A stretch of 64,000 nt of DNA from Amorphus coralli DSM 19760. GTDB lineage: Bacteria; Pseudomonadota; Alphaproteobacteria; Rhizobiales; Amorphaceae. The DNA is taken from the NCBI RefSeq assembly GCF_000374525.1, contig NZ_KB894571.1, forward strand, positions 558,001 through 622,000, written 5' to 3'. Positions 1 to 8,265 of the stretch are shown in pieces (positions within the stretch are counted from its first letter, which is position 1; each line of letters starts with the position of its first letter). Made by a program: the position numbers and the translations under genes. The notes beneath the pieces were generated by a model that saw only the letters and a list, made by a program, of their open reading frames with translations, had not been told where the DNA came from and did not search any database.

Positions 1-1
1 G

Positions 2-508
2 ATCATGGCGGCCGGCGCGCCGTTCGGCATCACGCCCTACGGCACCGAGGCCATGCATCTGCTGCGCGCCGAGGCGGGCTTCATCATCGTCGGCCAGGAC
101 ACCGACGGCACCATGACCCCGATCGACCTGCGCATGGACAAGATGGTCTCCCAGGCCAAGGGCGACTTCATCGGCAAGCGCTCCCTGTCGCGGCCCGACA
201 CCGCCCGCACCGATCGCCGCCAGCTGGTCGGCCTGCTGACGGACGATCCGGCCACCGTGCTGGTCGAAGGCGCCCACGTCATCGCGACCGCCGAGGAGCC
301 GGCGCCGCCGGTGCCGATGCTCGGCCACGTCACCTCCAGCTACTTCTCGCCGACGCTCGGCCGCTCCATCGCCCTGGCCGTGGTCAAGGGCGGCGGCGGG
401 CGCATGGACGAAACGCTGCACGTGACCCGGCCCGGCGGCGGCACGCCGATCCCGGTCACCGTCACCGAAGTCGACTTCCTCTCCCTGAAGGACGCCGGCC
501 ATGCTTGA
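2..508 (+). CDS. soxA: Sarcosine oxidase alpha subunit, C-terminal part (partial)
   Basis: The frame enters from the left edge, so only about 168 C-terminal residues are present. They match the folate-binding, GcvT-like domain of the alpha subunit of heterotetrameric sarcosine oxidase, the cytoplasmic flavoenzyme that oxidises sarcosine to glycine and passes the methyl-derived carbon to tetrahydrofolate. Diagnostic stretches are GITPYGTEAMHLLRAEAG at the edge and DKMVSQAKGDFIGKRSL about 40 residues later. The stop overlaps the next gene, soxG, by 8 bases, as is usual for soxBDAG operons. The subunit is a confident call; the upstream part cannot be judged. Confidence 0.9.
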   Translation: MMAAGAPFGITPYGTEAMHLLRAEAGFIIVGQDTDGTMTPIDLRMDKMVSQAKGDFIGKRSLSRPDTARTDRRQLVGLLTDDPATVLVEGAHVIATAEEPAPPVPMLGHVTSSYFSPTLGRSIALAVVKGGGGRMDETLHVTRPGGGTPIPVTVTEVDFLSLKDAGHA

Positions 509-1142
509 TCCGCGCCGCCGCTCGCCGCTCGCCCATCGCATGCCGATCCGCGCCGCCAGCGGCGCCGTCAGCCTCGCCGAGTGGCCGTTCCTGTCCAAGC
601 TGATCGTGCGCTGTCAGGCCGGCCGCGATGCCACCGCCGTGGAGGCCGTCACCGGTGTCGCCCTGCCAACCACCGCCTGCACCAGCGCCACCGCCGGCGA
701 ACGCTCGCTCCTCTGGCTCGGGCCCGACGAGTGGATGCTCGTCGCCCCGGACGGCGAGGCGGCGGCGCTCGAAACCGACCTTCGAGCCGCCCTCACCGGC
801 CCGCACACCCAGGTGGTGGACGTCTCCGACTACTACACGGTCATCACGCTCACCGGCGCGCGCGGCCGCGACGTGCTGGCCCGGCTCGTCACCATCGACC
901 TGCATCCGCGCCATTTCGCAAAAGGCCGGGTCGTCGGCACGCTGGCCGGTGCGGTGAACCTGCTCGTGTGGCTGCGCGACGAGAGCGACGCGGCCGGCCC
1001 GGTCTTCGACGTCATCGTCCGCGCTTCGATGGCGGACCATGTCTGGTGCCTCATGGCGGAAGCGGGCCGCGCCTTCGGCTGCCCGGCCCAGGAGCCGCGC
1101 GGCGGCGAACGCCTGCGCGGCGCGCTGGAGGACGTGGCCTAG
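501..1142 (+). CDS. soxG: Sarcosine oxidase gamma subunit
   Basis: A 213-residue protein of the SoxG family, the smallest structural subunit of heterotetrameric sarcosine oxidase; it has a GcvT-like fold but no cofactor of its own. The stretches LWLGPDEWMLV (about residue 72) and QVVDVSDYYTVITLTG (about 103) are typical of the family. The ATG lies inside the end of soxA (8-base overlap), implying translational coupling. The ending SMADHVWCLMAEAG and length fit the usual size of about 200 residues. Downstream there is a repeat-rich, gene-free stretch, so this is the last gene of its operon. Confidence 0.88.
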   Translation: MLDPRRRSPLAHRMPIRAASGAVSLAEWPFLSKLIVRCQAGRDATAVEAVTGVALPTTACTSATAGERSLLWLGPDEWMLVAPDGEAAALETDLRAALTGPHTQVVDVSDYYTVITLTGARGRDVLARLVTIDLHPRHFAKGRVVGTLAGAVNLLVWLRDESDAAGPVFDVIVRASMADHVWCLMAEAGRAFGCPAQEPRGGERLRGALEDVA

Positions 1143-1202
1143 TCTCCGCTCGCGCGAGTTCGCTTCGCTCACCGCTGCGCGGGCGCGGCCTGGTCTTCTG
1201 AG

Positions 1203-1249
1203 TCGCAAAGCCGGACGGCGAACCGGTTCCCACTTCGCCTGGCTTTGCT
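1203..1249. repeat. 47-base intergenic inverted-repeat unit, copy 1
   Basis: Identical over 47 bases to copy 2 at 1529-1575. The ends pair (GCAAAGCC with GGCTTTGC) and an inner helix pairs GGCGAA with TTCGCC around a CCGGTTCCCAC-like loop. Copies at 35.6 and 55.0 kb keep the same fold with different stem bases. Resembles short palindromic repeats I know from rhizobial genomes. Confidence 0.8.
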
Positions 1250-1314
1250 CGGCGGCGGACAGTCGTCCGCTGGTGGGCGCGATGCGGTGAGGTCTGCTCC
1301 CGTATCTCCCCAAT

Positions 1315-1380
1315 CTCCGCTCACCCCCGCGCAGGCGGGGGTCCATAGGGCCTGTCGGCAGGTGCATGCGGAATGATGGG
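1315..1380. repeat. CTCCGCTCA-hairpin repeat, copy a
   Basis: CTCCGCTCA followed by a hairpin with arms CCCCCGC and GCGGGGG and then TCCATAGGGCCTGTCGGCAG. A related copy at 22813-22880 has arms CTCCCGC and GCGGGAG and nearly the same flank, so the stem has changed in a compensated way. Confidence 0.7.
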
Positions 1381-1528
1381 TTACTCCGGGATCCACCCCA
1401 ATCGCAGCAAACCAAACTCGGCCGCGCCGGACTGCACCCACCAGCGCGCGACCGCGCGCCGGCGCCCCTGCGCCGCCCACCCGGAGCCGGTGAGCGAAGC
1501 GAACTCGGCGCGAGGGGATTCCTTTAGA

Positions 1529-1575
1529 TCGCAAAGCCGGACGGCGAACCGGTTCCCACTTCGCCTGGCTTTGCT
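1529..1575. repeat. 47-base intergenic inverted-repeat unit, copy 2
   Basis: Exact second copy of the unit at 1203-1249. It is preceded about 10 bases upstream by the module GTGAGCGAAGCGAACTCGG (1485-1518); the same two-module order occurs at 54961-55049, so the two modules may form one composite element. Confidence 0.8.
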
Positions 1576-1620
1576 GTGCCGGTGAGCGGAGCGAACTCGG
1601 CGCGAGGGGATAATGCCCCC

Positions 1621-3729
1621 CTACTCCGCCGCCTCGTCCGAAGGCGCGGCCTTCCGCGCCCCGCGCCGCGAGCGCGGCCGGCCGCTGGCCCTCGCATCGG
1701 CGCCTTCGTCACCGGTCGTCTCGCCCCGCGCCGTGGTGCGTGGCAAAGGCAGCGGCACGGAGGCGGACAGGTTCGGGAACCGGTCGACCTTGTTGGGCAG
1801 CGCCATGGCCGAGACGAAATGGCCCTGGAAGGCCGGCTCCAGCGCCGTCTCCACCTTCTCGATGCGGCCGACCAGATCCTCGATCTCGGCCCGGTGCGTC
1901 TTGTTGAGCAGCACCATGCGCGCGCCAGTGCCGGCCGCGTTGCCCACCGCCGACACCTGCTCCAGCGGACAATCCGGGATCAGGCCGATGACCATGGCGT
2001 ATTTCGGATCGATGTAGGAGCCGAACGCGCCAGCCAGCCGGATCCGGTCGACGGCCTCCACCTCGAGCCGCGTCATCAGCAGCTTGATGCCGGCATAGAG
2101 CGCCGCCTTGGCGAGCTGGATCGCCCGCACGTCGCCCTGGGTCACCCGCAAATCCACAAGACCCGCATGCAGCACGTAGGCGAAGGTCCGCTCCGAGGGC
2201 ACGATCCGATCCGACTGCGCCACGAGCCGCCCGTCGATCACCCCGTCCTCGGTGAGGATGCCGGCCAGGAACATCTCGCCGATGGCCTCGACGATGCCGG
2301 AGCCGCAGACGCCGGTGATGCCGACGCCCGCCACCGCCTCCTCGAAGCCCTCCTCGTCCGACCAGAGATCGCAGCCGATCACCTTGAATTTCGGCTCGAG
2401 CGTCGCCGGATCGATGCGCACCCGTTCGATGGCGCCGGGAGCCGCGCGCTGGCCGGAGCTGATCTCGGCCCCCTCGAAGGCGGGCCCGGTCGGCGACGAG
2501 CAGGCGATCACCCGTTCGCCCCGGCCGAGCACGATCTCCGCGTTGGTGCCGATGTCGACCAGCAGCGTCACCGCCTCCGCCGCCGCCCCGTCGCCCGGCG
2601 GCACCCGGCCCGGCCCCTCGGCCAGCGTCGCGGCGGCAGCGTCGGCGCCCACGTGGCCGGCCACCAGCGGCGGGACGTAGACCCGCGCGCACGGATTGAT
2701 GGCAAGCCCCAGGTCGCGGGCGCTCGCGGACACGCTGCCCGACACCGCCATGGCGAACGGCGCGCCGCCGAGCTCGGTCGGGTCGATCCCCAGGAACAGG
2801 TGATGCATGATCGGGTTGCCGACGAACACCGCCTCGACGATCTCGTCGGCCGCGATGCCCGCTTCCGCCGCCACCTTCTCGATCAGGACGCCGACGGCGC
2901 CGCGCACCGCCTCGGTTAGCTTCTCCACCGCATCGGGATTCATCAGGATGTAGGACACCCGCGACATCAGGTCCTCGCCGAAGCGGACCTGCGGGTTCGA
3001 GGTGCCGGCCGAGGCAACCGTCCGCCCGCTGCCCAGATCGCAGAGATGAGCGGCGATGGTGGTGGAGCCGATATCGACGGCGAGCCCGAAGAGCCGCGCC
3101 TTCTCCCCCGGCCACAGGCCGATCACCGTATGGCTGTCACCAGCGGAATGGATCGCCGCCGTCACCCGCCAGTGGCCGGCGCGCAGCGTCTTCTGGACCT
3201 GCGCCAGCAGCGGCATGTCGATGGAAAGCCCGACCATCTGCTCCGCCCCGACCAGCGCGTCGATGAGCCGGTCGGCGTCGCCGCGCGGCGTCTCCATCGA
3301 GGGCTCCTCGACGGTGACCGTCACCAGGTGGGTGGAGGGATCGACTGCGATGGGCCGGCCCTCGGCGCGCTTGCGCACCAGCGCCCGGTGGCTCGCCACA
3401 TCCTGGGGCACGTCGACGACGAGATCGCCCATCACCTTCGCCGAGCACGACAGCCTGCGATCCGCGGGGAGCGAGCGCAGACGCCGGTAGCGCGCCTCGG
3501 TCTCGGAAAACGGTGTCAGGTTGTCCACCGAGGACACGATCTGGTGCTTGGAGAAGGCGCCCTCCTCCACCGACACCTGGCAACGGCCGCACAGGCCGCG
3601 GCCGCCGCAGACCGATTCCACGTAGACGCCGAGGGAGCGTGCCGCGTCCAGAAGCGGCGTTCCGAGGGGAAAGCGGCCGCGCCGGCCCGACGGCTGGAAC
3701 ACGACGAGCGCGTCGCTTCTCTCATCCAT
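1621..3729 (-). CDS. Ferredoxin-ASKHA reductive activator of corrinoid protein (RACo/RamA-like)
   Basis: A 702-residue protein with an N-terminal plant-type [2Fe-2S] domain (Cys41, Cys47, Cys50 in CGGRGLCGRC, and Cys95 in LSCSAKV) followed by an ASKHA-type ATPase domain (GLAVDIGSTTIAAHL at about residue 215; LLVDIGTNAEIVLG at about 390). This architecture (DUF4445 family) belongs to ATP-dependent activators that reduce inactive Co(II) corrinoid back to Co(I). GGGAG lies 7 bases before the ATG. The gene is the last of a minus-strand cluster with corrinoid and pterin methyltransferase genes, which fits that job. The last 45 residues are basic and low in complexity, longer than I expect for the family. 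Confidence 0.85.
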   Translation of the reverse strand: MDERSDALVVFQPSGRRGRFPLGTPLLDAARSLGVYVESVCGGRGLCGRCQVSVEEGAFSKHQIVSSVDNLTPFSETEARYRRLRSLPADRRLSCSAKVMGDLVVDVPQDVASHRALVRKRAEGRPIAVDPSTHLVTVTVEEPSMETPRGDADRLIDALVGAEQMVGLSIDMPLLAQVQKTLRAGHWRVTAAIHSAGDSHTVIGLWPGEKARLFGLAVDIGSTTIAAHLCDLGSGRTVASAGTSNPQVRFGEDLMSRVSYILMNPDAVEKLTEAVRGAVGVLIEKVAAEAGIAADEIVEAVFVGNPIMHHLFLGIDPTELGGAPFAMAVSGSVSASARDLGLAINPCARVYVPPLVAGHVGADAAAATLAEGPGRVPPGDGAAAEAVTLLVDIGTNAEIVLGRGERVIACSSPTGPAFEGAEISSGQRAAPGAIERVRIDPATLEPKFKVIGCDLWSDEEGFEEAVAGVGITGVCGSGIVEAIGEMFLAGILTEDGVIDGRLVAQSDRIVPSERTFAYVLHAGLVDLRVTQGDVRAIQLAKAALYAGIKLLMTRLEVEAVDRIRLAGAFGSYIDPKYAMVIGLIPDCPLEQVSAVGNAAGTGARMVLLNKTHRAEIEDLVGRIEKVETALEPAFQGHFVSAMALPNKVDRFPNLSASVPLPLPRTTARGETTGDEGADARASGRPRSRRGARKAAPSDEAAE

Positions 3730-3747
3730 CAGCAGCTCCCTCGAACG

Positions 3748-4092
3748 TCATCTCTTCGGCTTCGACAGCCGGCGCGTGTTGCCGCGCACCCGCTTGGCGT
3801 AGGGCGCAGCCGCCCCTGCGGAAATCCGGTTCATCTTGGCCATGGTCATCGAAGGCGATCCGCCTGCCGCCATCTCCCAGAAGGCGGCGATGCCCTGGCG
3901 CGCCACCTCGGTCTGCACGGCGACGGCCGCCTCGGCGGTGGCCGCGATCTTCTCCTGAACCATCCGGCCGATCTCGACGCTGTCCTGCGGCTTGCCGGCG
4001 GCCAGCGCCAGGCCCATCGCCTGGCAGCGCATGGCGATCACCATCGGGGCTTCGAACCAGAGACTGAAGGCATCGCGTTGCATGCGGGTCAT
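3748..4092 (-). CDS. Uncharacterised 114-residue protein of the corrinoid cluster
   Basis: I do not recognise a characterised family. The 114 residues are predicted largely helical (for example QRDAFSLWFEAPMVIAMRCQ near the start and VEIGRMVQEKIAATAEA in the middle) with a basic tail ending RRLSKPKR; the look is slightly phasin-like. It lies 18 bases upstream of the activator gene and 110 bases downstream of the pterin methyltransferase, so it is probably co-transcribed. AGGA precedes the ATG by about 8 bases; an internal ATG three codons later is possible. A role in the methyl-transfer pathway is inferred only from position. Confidence 0.65.
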   Translation of the reverse strand: MTRMQRDAFSLWFEAPMVIAMRCQAMGLALAAGKPQDSVEIGRMVQEKIAATAEAAVAVQTEVARQGIAAFWEMAAGGSPSMTMAKMNRISAGAAAPYAKRVRGNTRRLSKPKR

Positions 4093-4201
4093 CGGTCGCG
4101 TCCTGTATTGGATGAGGGTCTGGTCCGCGCGCCGCGCGCACGAACCGCGTCCTCAACCCTGTCGCCCCGTGTCGGTTCCGGCCGGCGCGGGACGAAACGC
4201 T

Positions 4202-5146
4202 TCAGGCGCTCGCCCGCGCCCGCCGCCGGTTCTCGCGGCGCTGGCGCGGCGCCTCGCCCCCTTCCGGCGTGGCCAGGCCGCCGGTGGCCGGGCGCGCCTC
4301 GGCCTCCGGCCGGTTGGCGGTCAGCCAGCCGCGGCAATCCGGATCGAAGCCGAGCAGCGCGTTCGCCGCGCGGATGGCGTTCATGTCCTCCGCGTGCAGC
4401 GGGTTCATGATCGCCGAGGTCATCCCTGCGACCGCGGCCATCGACAGGAAGTGGCCGTTCATCACCCGCCGGTTCGGCAGGCCGAAGGAGATGTTGGACG
4501 CGCCGCAGGTGGTGTTGACGCCGAGTTCCTCGCGCAGCCGCCGCACCAGCCGGAAGACCTGCCGGCCGGCGTCGTTGACCGCGCCGATGGGCATCACCAG
4601 CGGGTCGACCACCACGTCCTCGCGGGAAATTCCGTGATCGGCGGCGCGCTCGACGATCTTCTTCGCCACCTCGAAACGCACGTCCGGGTCCGGCGAGATG
4701 CCGCTCTCGTCATTGGAGATGGCGACCACCGCCGCGCCGTGACGGCGCACAAGCGGCAGCACCCGTTCCAGCGACTCGTCCTCGCCGGTCACCGAGTTGA
4801 CCAGCGGCTTGCCCTCGTAGGCCCCGAGCCCGGCTTCCAGCGCGTCGATGATGGAGGAATCGATCGACAGCGGCGTGTCGACAAGCGACTGCACCAGCTT
4901 CACGCACTCCGCCAGGATGCGCGGCTCGTCGGCCAGCGGAATGCCGGCGTTGACGTCGAGCACCGTCGCACCGGCCGCCACCTGGGCCAGCGCATCGGAA
5001 ACGACCATGGAATAGTCGCCCTGGCTCATCGCCTCCGACAGCTTCTTGCGCCCGGTCGGGTTGATGCGCTCGCCGATCACGCAGAACGGCTCGTCGAAGC
5101 CGATCGCGACCTCGCGGGTGGCGGACGAAAGAACGGTACGGCTCAT
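4202..5146 (-). CDS. Methyltetrahydrofolate:corrinoid methyltransferase (pterin-binding)
   Basis: A 314-residue pterin-binding-domain protein of the MtgA/AcsE/MetH-domain type. It should move a methyl group between methyl-corrinoid protein and tetrahydrofolate. GERINPTGRKKL near residue 25, LDVNAG (about 63) and SIDSS (about 93) are the family signatures, and NTTCGASNISFGLPNR lies at about residue 210. An earlier ATG at 5233 exists but its extension is Arg-rich and lies inside the upstream gene; the ATG at 5146 overlaps that gene's TGA as ATGA, so it is preferred. The C-terminal 45 residues are a charged tail not needed for the TIM barrel. Confidence 0.87.
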   Translation of the reverse strand: MSRTVLSSATREVAIGFDEPFCVIGERINPTGRKKLSEAMSQGDYSMVVSDALAQVAAGATVLDVNAGIPLADEPRILAECVKLVQSLVDTPLSIDSSIIDALEAGLGAYEGKPLVNSVTGEDESLERVLPLVRRHGAAVVAISNDESGISPDPDVRFEVAKKIVERAADHGISREDVVVDPLVMPIGAVNDAGRQVFRLVRRLREELGVNTTCGASNISFGLPNRRVMNGHFLSMAAVAGMTSAIMNPLHAEDMNAIRAANALLGFDPDCRGWLTANRPEAEARPATGGLATPEGGEAPRQRRENRRRARASA

Positions 5147-6057
5147 AGTCCGGCCTCCGCGGCGATGGTTTCGGTCTCGACTTCGGATTCGGCGGCTGCG
5201 GCGGCAAACCACGTGCCGCGTTCCGTCAGCCATTCGGCCGTGCGGCGCAGTCCGCCGAACGGATAGACGTGCACCTGGGCAATGGCGGATCTCGGCTCTT
5301 CGGCGAGATGCGCCTCGATCGGGCCGAGCACGCCCTCGGGGCTGTACGAGGTCGCCAGCACGGCGAGGCTCGACCCCTTGGAGCGCAGGAACGACATCGA
5401 CGCGCCGACGCCGCAGAGTGCCGCGTACTTCACCAGCGTGGTGATCTTCGCCGGCCCGGCGAGCCCCACGTGGATCGGCAGCTGGTTGCCGGAGCGCGCC
5501 AGGCGCCGCGACCAGGCGATCACCAGCCGCGGATCGAAGGAGAACTGGGTGACGATCCGCACGTCGGTGCCGGTCTTCGCAGCGAAATTGTTCTTCCAGG
5601 CGAGCGCCTTGCGGATTTCATCCTCGGAAATGTCGGGGCTGCCCTCCGGATGACCCGCCACGGCCAGCGAGGTGAAGCCATGCCCGCCGAACAGGCCGGT
5701 GGCCAGCGCATCCATCGAGGACGCGAACGGGCCGGCCGGCCTCGGCACGCCACCGGCGATGACCAGGGCATTGGTGGCGCCACCGTCCAGCGCCAGGCGG
5801 TGCAGCCGGCTGGCCAGCTCCTCGCGGCTTTCGATCCGCCGCACCGGGATGTGCGGCACCGGAACGTAGCCGGCGCGGCTCAACCTGCGCGCCGCCTCGA
5901 CCTGGGCGGCCGCCGGCGCGGTTCCCGTATCGGTCAGGTAGACCCGGGTTCCAGCGGGAAACAGCCGGTCGAGATCGGCCAGTTCCAGCACCTGCTTTGG
6001 GGAGGCCTCGATGGAGGCGGCGGCGGTCGGCAGGGCAATCCGGACAGGGTCAGCCAT
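5143..6057 (-). CDS. Methylenetetrahydrofolate reductase-like protein (MetF family)
   Basis: About 304 residues with the FAD-dependent MTHFR TIM-barrel pattern: TNALVIAGGVPRPAGPFASS (about residue 90), VAGHPEGSPD (about 130), KTGTDVRIVTQFSFDP (about 155) and HVGLAGPA (about 185). In this cluster it could oxidise methyl-THF delivered by the neighbouring methyltransferase to methylene-THF, that is, run opposite to the biosynthetic enzyme; that direction is inference. The ATG at 6057 overlaps the upstream stop by 8 bases and gives a better N-terminus (MADPVRIALP) than the ATG at 6078. The stop overlaps the next ATG, so the pair is coupled. Confidence 0.82.
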   Translation of the reverse strand: MADPVRIALPTAAASIEASPKQVLELADLDRLFPAGTRVYLTDTGTAPAAAQVEAARRLSRAGYVPVPHIPVRRIESREELASRLHRLALDGGATNALVIAGGVPRPAGPFASSMDALATGLFGGHGFTSLAVAGHPEGSPDISEDEIRKALAWKNNFAAKTGTDVRIVTQFSFDPRLVIAWSRRLARSGNQLPIHVGLAGPAKITTLVKYAALCGVGASMSFLRSKGSSLAVLATSYSPEGVLGPIEAHLAEEPRSAIAQVHVYPFGGLRRTAEWLTERGTWFAAAAAESEVETETIAAEAGL

Positions 6058-6352
6058 GATCGTATCCCCGGGTCTCAATGAGGGCCGTCAGCCGCTCGAT
6101 CGGATAGGCCGCGTTGAGAAGATCGGAAGCGGCATCGGCTTCGGCGTCGAGATCGTCGCCGCAAGGCTCGGGCTCGCCGCGTCGCCAGTCGGCCAGGTAG
6201 GGGTCTTCGCCGGTCGCTTCGCTCGCCATCGCGCAGCGGTCGATGGCGACCGCGAACCGATCGGGAAGGAGGCGCTTGGCCTGCCGCCGTCCCGACTTGA
6301 CGATGACCTGTGCGGGGATGTCCCGCCAGAAGACGACGACCCGATCTGCCAT
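6050..6352 (-). CDS. Virulence_fact-family small protein
   Basis: A 100-residue protein beginning VVVFWRDIPAQVIVKSGRRQ and continuing with KRLLPDRFAVAIDRCAM, the conserved core of the small family labelled Virulence_fact. The label is historical; no biochemical role is established to my knowledge. It overlaps the MetF-like gene by 8 bases and sits in the corrinoid cluster, where homologues are commonly found, which points to C1 transfer and not virulence. A 230-base gap separates it from the DUF1638 gene upstream, so a separate promoter is possible. Confidence 0.75.
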   Translation of the reverse strand: MADRVVVFWRDIPAQVIVKSGRRQAKRLLPDRFAVAIDRCAMASEATGEDPYLADWRRGEPEPCGDDLDAEADAASDLLNAAYPIERLTALIETRGYDHG

Positions 6353-6582
6353 GGCCCGCTCCTATCCTCTGTCTTGAACGATGCGCGCGATCCGGGGCGC
6401 GGGATGCCGCGCTTGCGACGCCGCGAAACTGGTTTGCGACACCAAACGACGCGGAGCTGTCGCAAGGCTGTCGAATGCCCGGAAAGGCTGACAGATGAAG
6501 CGGTTGCCGCAGGCGCACACGCGCCGGTCCGGCCCGGCTCATGGCGCGGGCAGCGGTCGGCGATCCGATTCGGAGGGCGTCT

Positions 6583-7242
6583 TCAGAGGGCGGCGACGAA
6601 GTCGGCGAGCGCGCCGTAGCCCGTGGCGCGTCGCTCGTAGGCGAGGCCCAGCCGGTCGGCGGCGGCGCGCGCCCGTTCATCGAGGACCGCATCCTCGGTC
6701 TGGGCCAGATACACGACGCGGTCGTAGTGGCCGAAATAGAGGTCACGCAGCTCCGGATGACGATCGAGGCCGAGCGGCCGGATCACCAGCGTCTCGAACT
6801 GGCGCACCAGGAAGTCGGTGAGGAAGAACGCCGTCATGTCGGCGTCCTCGGTGGGCTGCGGCCCGGCGAAGCCCTCCATGAACATGGCGTAGCAGTGCGG
6901 TCCGGCGATGCGTTCCGCCCCCTCCTCCTCCAGCACCCGGTCGAGCAGGCCGCCGGTGCCGCAGTCGCCATAGGCGACGACGACGTGGGCGGTGCCGCCG
7001 GCACGCGCCTTGCGGATCGCGCCGCGCACTGCCTCGGGGATGCGATCAGGGTGGTTGTGCAGCGTCGCGGGCAGGCAGGCGAGGCGGAGATGGTCGAGCC
7101 GGTTCGCCGCCTTCACCGCGAGGATTTCCCGGGCAAGCGCGCCGCAGGCCACCACCGTCACGCCGGCGGCATCCGTCTGCGCGGGCTCCGGCGCGAAGCC
7201 GTCCGGGCCGTCGATAACATCGGGTTCGAGCAGATCGAGCAT
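6583..7242 (-). CDS. DUF1638 domain protein
   Basis: A 219-residue member of the DUF1638 family. The motif VVVACGALAREI (about residue 29), the stretch HNHPDRIPEAV and AYGDCGTGGLLD (about 90), with a conserved Cys, and GPHCYAMFM (about 114) are characteristic. The function is unknown; homologues co-occur with MttB-type methyltransferases and corrinoid proteins, and the conserved Cys/His residues suggest a cobalamin- or metal-related role. It starts 27 bases after the corrinoid-protein gene, so the two are likely one transcript. Confidence 0.8.
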   Translation of the reverse strand: MLDLLEPDVIDGPDGFAPEPAQTDAAGVTVVACGALAREILAVKAANRLDHLRLACLPATLHNHPDRIPEAVRGAIRKARAGGTAHVVVAYGDCGTGGLLDRVLEEEGAERIAGPHCYAMFMEGFAGPQPTEDADMTAFFLTDFLVRQFETLVIRPLGLDRHPELRDLYFGHYDRVVYLAQTEDAVLDERARAAADRLGLAYERRATGYGALADFVAAL

Positions 7243-7269
7243 GGCCCCGACCCCCTCTTTCCGGTCGTC

Positions 7270-7974
7270 TCAGACCGCCGCGGCGCGGACGTTGTGGCGG
7301 CGCGCCATCATGTCCTTCGCCATTTCCACGGCAATGGCCGCGTCGCGGCAGTAGCCGTCCGCCCCCACCGCCATGCCGAACTCCTCGTTGAGCGGGGCGC
7401 CGCCGACCAGCACCAGGTAGTCGTCGCGGATGCCCTTTTCCTTCATCGTGTCGATGACGACTTTCATGTAGGGCATCGTGGTGGTGAGCAGCGCCGACAT
7501 GCCGAGGATGTCCGGCTTGTGCTCCTCGAGCGCCGCCAGATAGTTCTCCACCGGGTTGTTGATGCCGATGTCGATGACCTCGAACCCGGCGCCCTCGAGC
7601 ATCATGCCGACGAGGTTCTTGCCGATGTCGTGGATGTCGCCCTTCACGGTGCCGATGACGATCTTGCCGACCTTCGGCGCGTTGGTCTCGGCCAGCCGCG
7701 GGCGCAGGATCGTCATGCCCGCCTTCATGGCATTGGCCGACAGGAGCACCTCGGGCACGAACAGGATGCCGTCGCGGAAATCGATGCCGACGATGCGCAT
7801 GCCCTCGACGAGCGCCTCCGTCAGCACCCTGTAGGGCTGCCAGCCGCGCTCCAGAAGGATCCGGACGCCTTCCTCGATCTCCTCCTTCATGCCGTCATAG
7901 AGATCGGCATGCATCTGCTCGACGAGCTCCTCGTCGGAGAGGGCGGCCAGGTCCAGTTCGTCGTCGTCCGCCAT
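7270..7974 (-). CDS. Corrinoid (B12-binding) methyl-carrier protein, MtbC/MttC-like
   Basis: A 234-residue cytoplasmic methyl carrier. Residues 1-100 form the helical cap (B12-binding_2: LLERGWQPYRVLTEALVEGM, FVPEVLLSANAMKAG). The Rossmann-like B12 domain follows with the lower-ligand motif GDIHDIGKNL (His at about 117) and LLTTTMPYMK and LVGGAPLNEE downstream. It should cycle Co(I)/methyl-Co(III) between the MttB-family enzyme and the pterin methyltransferase of the same cluster. It is first in the minus-strand operon and is transcribed away from the MttB-family gene across a 291-base control region. Confidence 0.9.
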   Translation of the reverse strand: MADDDELDLAALSDEELVEQMHADLYDGMKEEIEEGVRILLERGWQPYRVLTEALVEGMRIVGIDFRDGILFVPEVLLSANAMKAGMTILRPRLAETNAPKVGKIVIGTVKGDIHDIGKNLVGMMLEGAGFEVIDIGINNPVENYLAALEEHKPDILGMSALLTTTMPYMKVVIDTMKEKGIRDDYLVLVGGAPLNEEFGMAVGADGYCRDAAIAVEMAKDMMARRHNVRAAAV

Positions 7975-8265
7975 GGCAAAAGCTCCTCATCCCGCCAGGA
8001 CCACGCATCGACCGTCCGGAAGCACCGGATCACGGACCCAGAATTAGCACCCGGCAAGCCCGCCCCCCGGTTCGAAAAGCGACACCGCGCCCCGGCGAAT
8101 GCGACGCGGCGACGCCCGCCAGACACGGCCGAGCCGGCGATGAAGCCCGCGGCTGTTCCGTTGGCGTCGGAACGATGACGCAACGGAACACGCCCACCGC
8201 CCCCGCCGGGCTCATTCTGGCATTCGCCCGAACCGGATTTCGGCTGCGCACCAGGGGAGCTGGCC
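7975..8265. promoter_or_regulatory. Divergent control region of the corrinoid cluster
   Basis: The 291 bases separate the corrinoid-protein operon (minus) from the MttB-family gene (plus), so both promoters must lie here. The only strong structure is the inverted repeat at 8154-8190 (separate entry). No -10/-35 pair is convincing on either strand. Confidence 0.6.
8154..8190. promoter_or_regulatory. Large inverted repeat, candidate operator
   Basis: Arms TGTTCCGTT (8154-8162) and AACGGAACA (8182-8190) are perfect complements; inside them GCGTC and GACGC also pair, with one extra G. The centre is about 76-110 bases before the MttB-family ATG. It suits a dimeric regulator of both transcripts or an RNA hairpin in the plus transcript. 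Confidence 0.55.

Larger units (their letters stand above)
1143..1620. other. Gene-free, repeat-rich gap between convergent operons
   Basis: The 478 bases between soxG and the converging corrinoid operon hold no convincing gene. They contain two identical 47-base inverted-repeat units (listed separately), three copies of a module reading GGTGAGCGAAGCGAACTCGG or its complement (about 1150-1180 reversed, 1485-1518, 1577-1610), and one CTCCGCTCA hairpin element (1315-1380). Similar units recur at 22.8-23.2, 35.6-35.7 and 55.0-55.1 kb. Confidence 0.8.

Noticed and set aside
1576-2919. 447-residue plus-strand frame opposite the activator gene
   Set aside because: Composition and frame fit a shadow of the ferredoxin-ASKHA gene; no start signal or domain.
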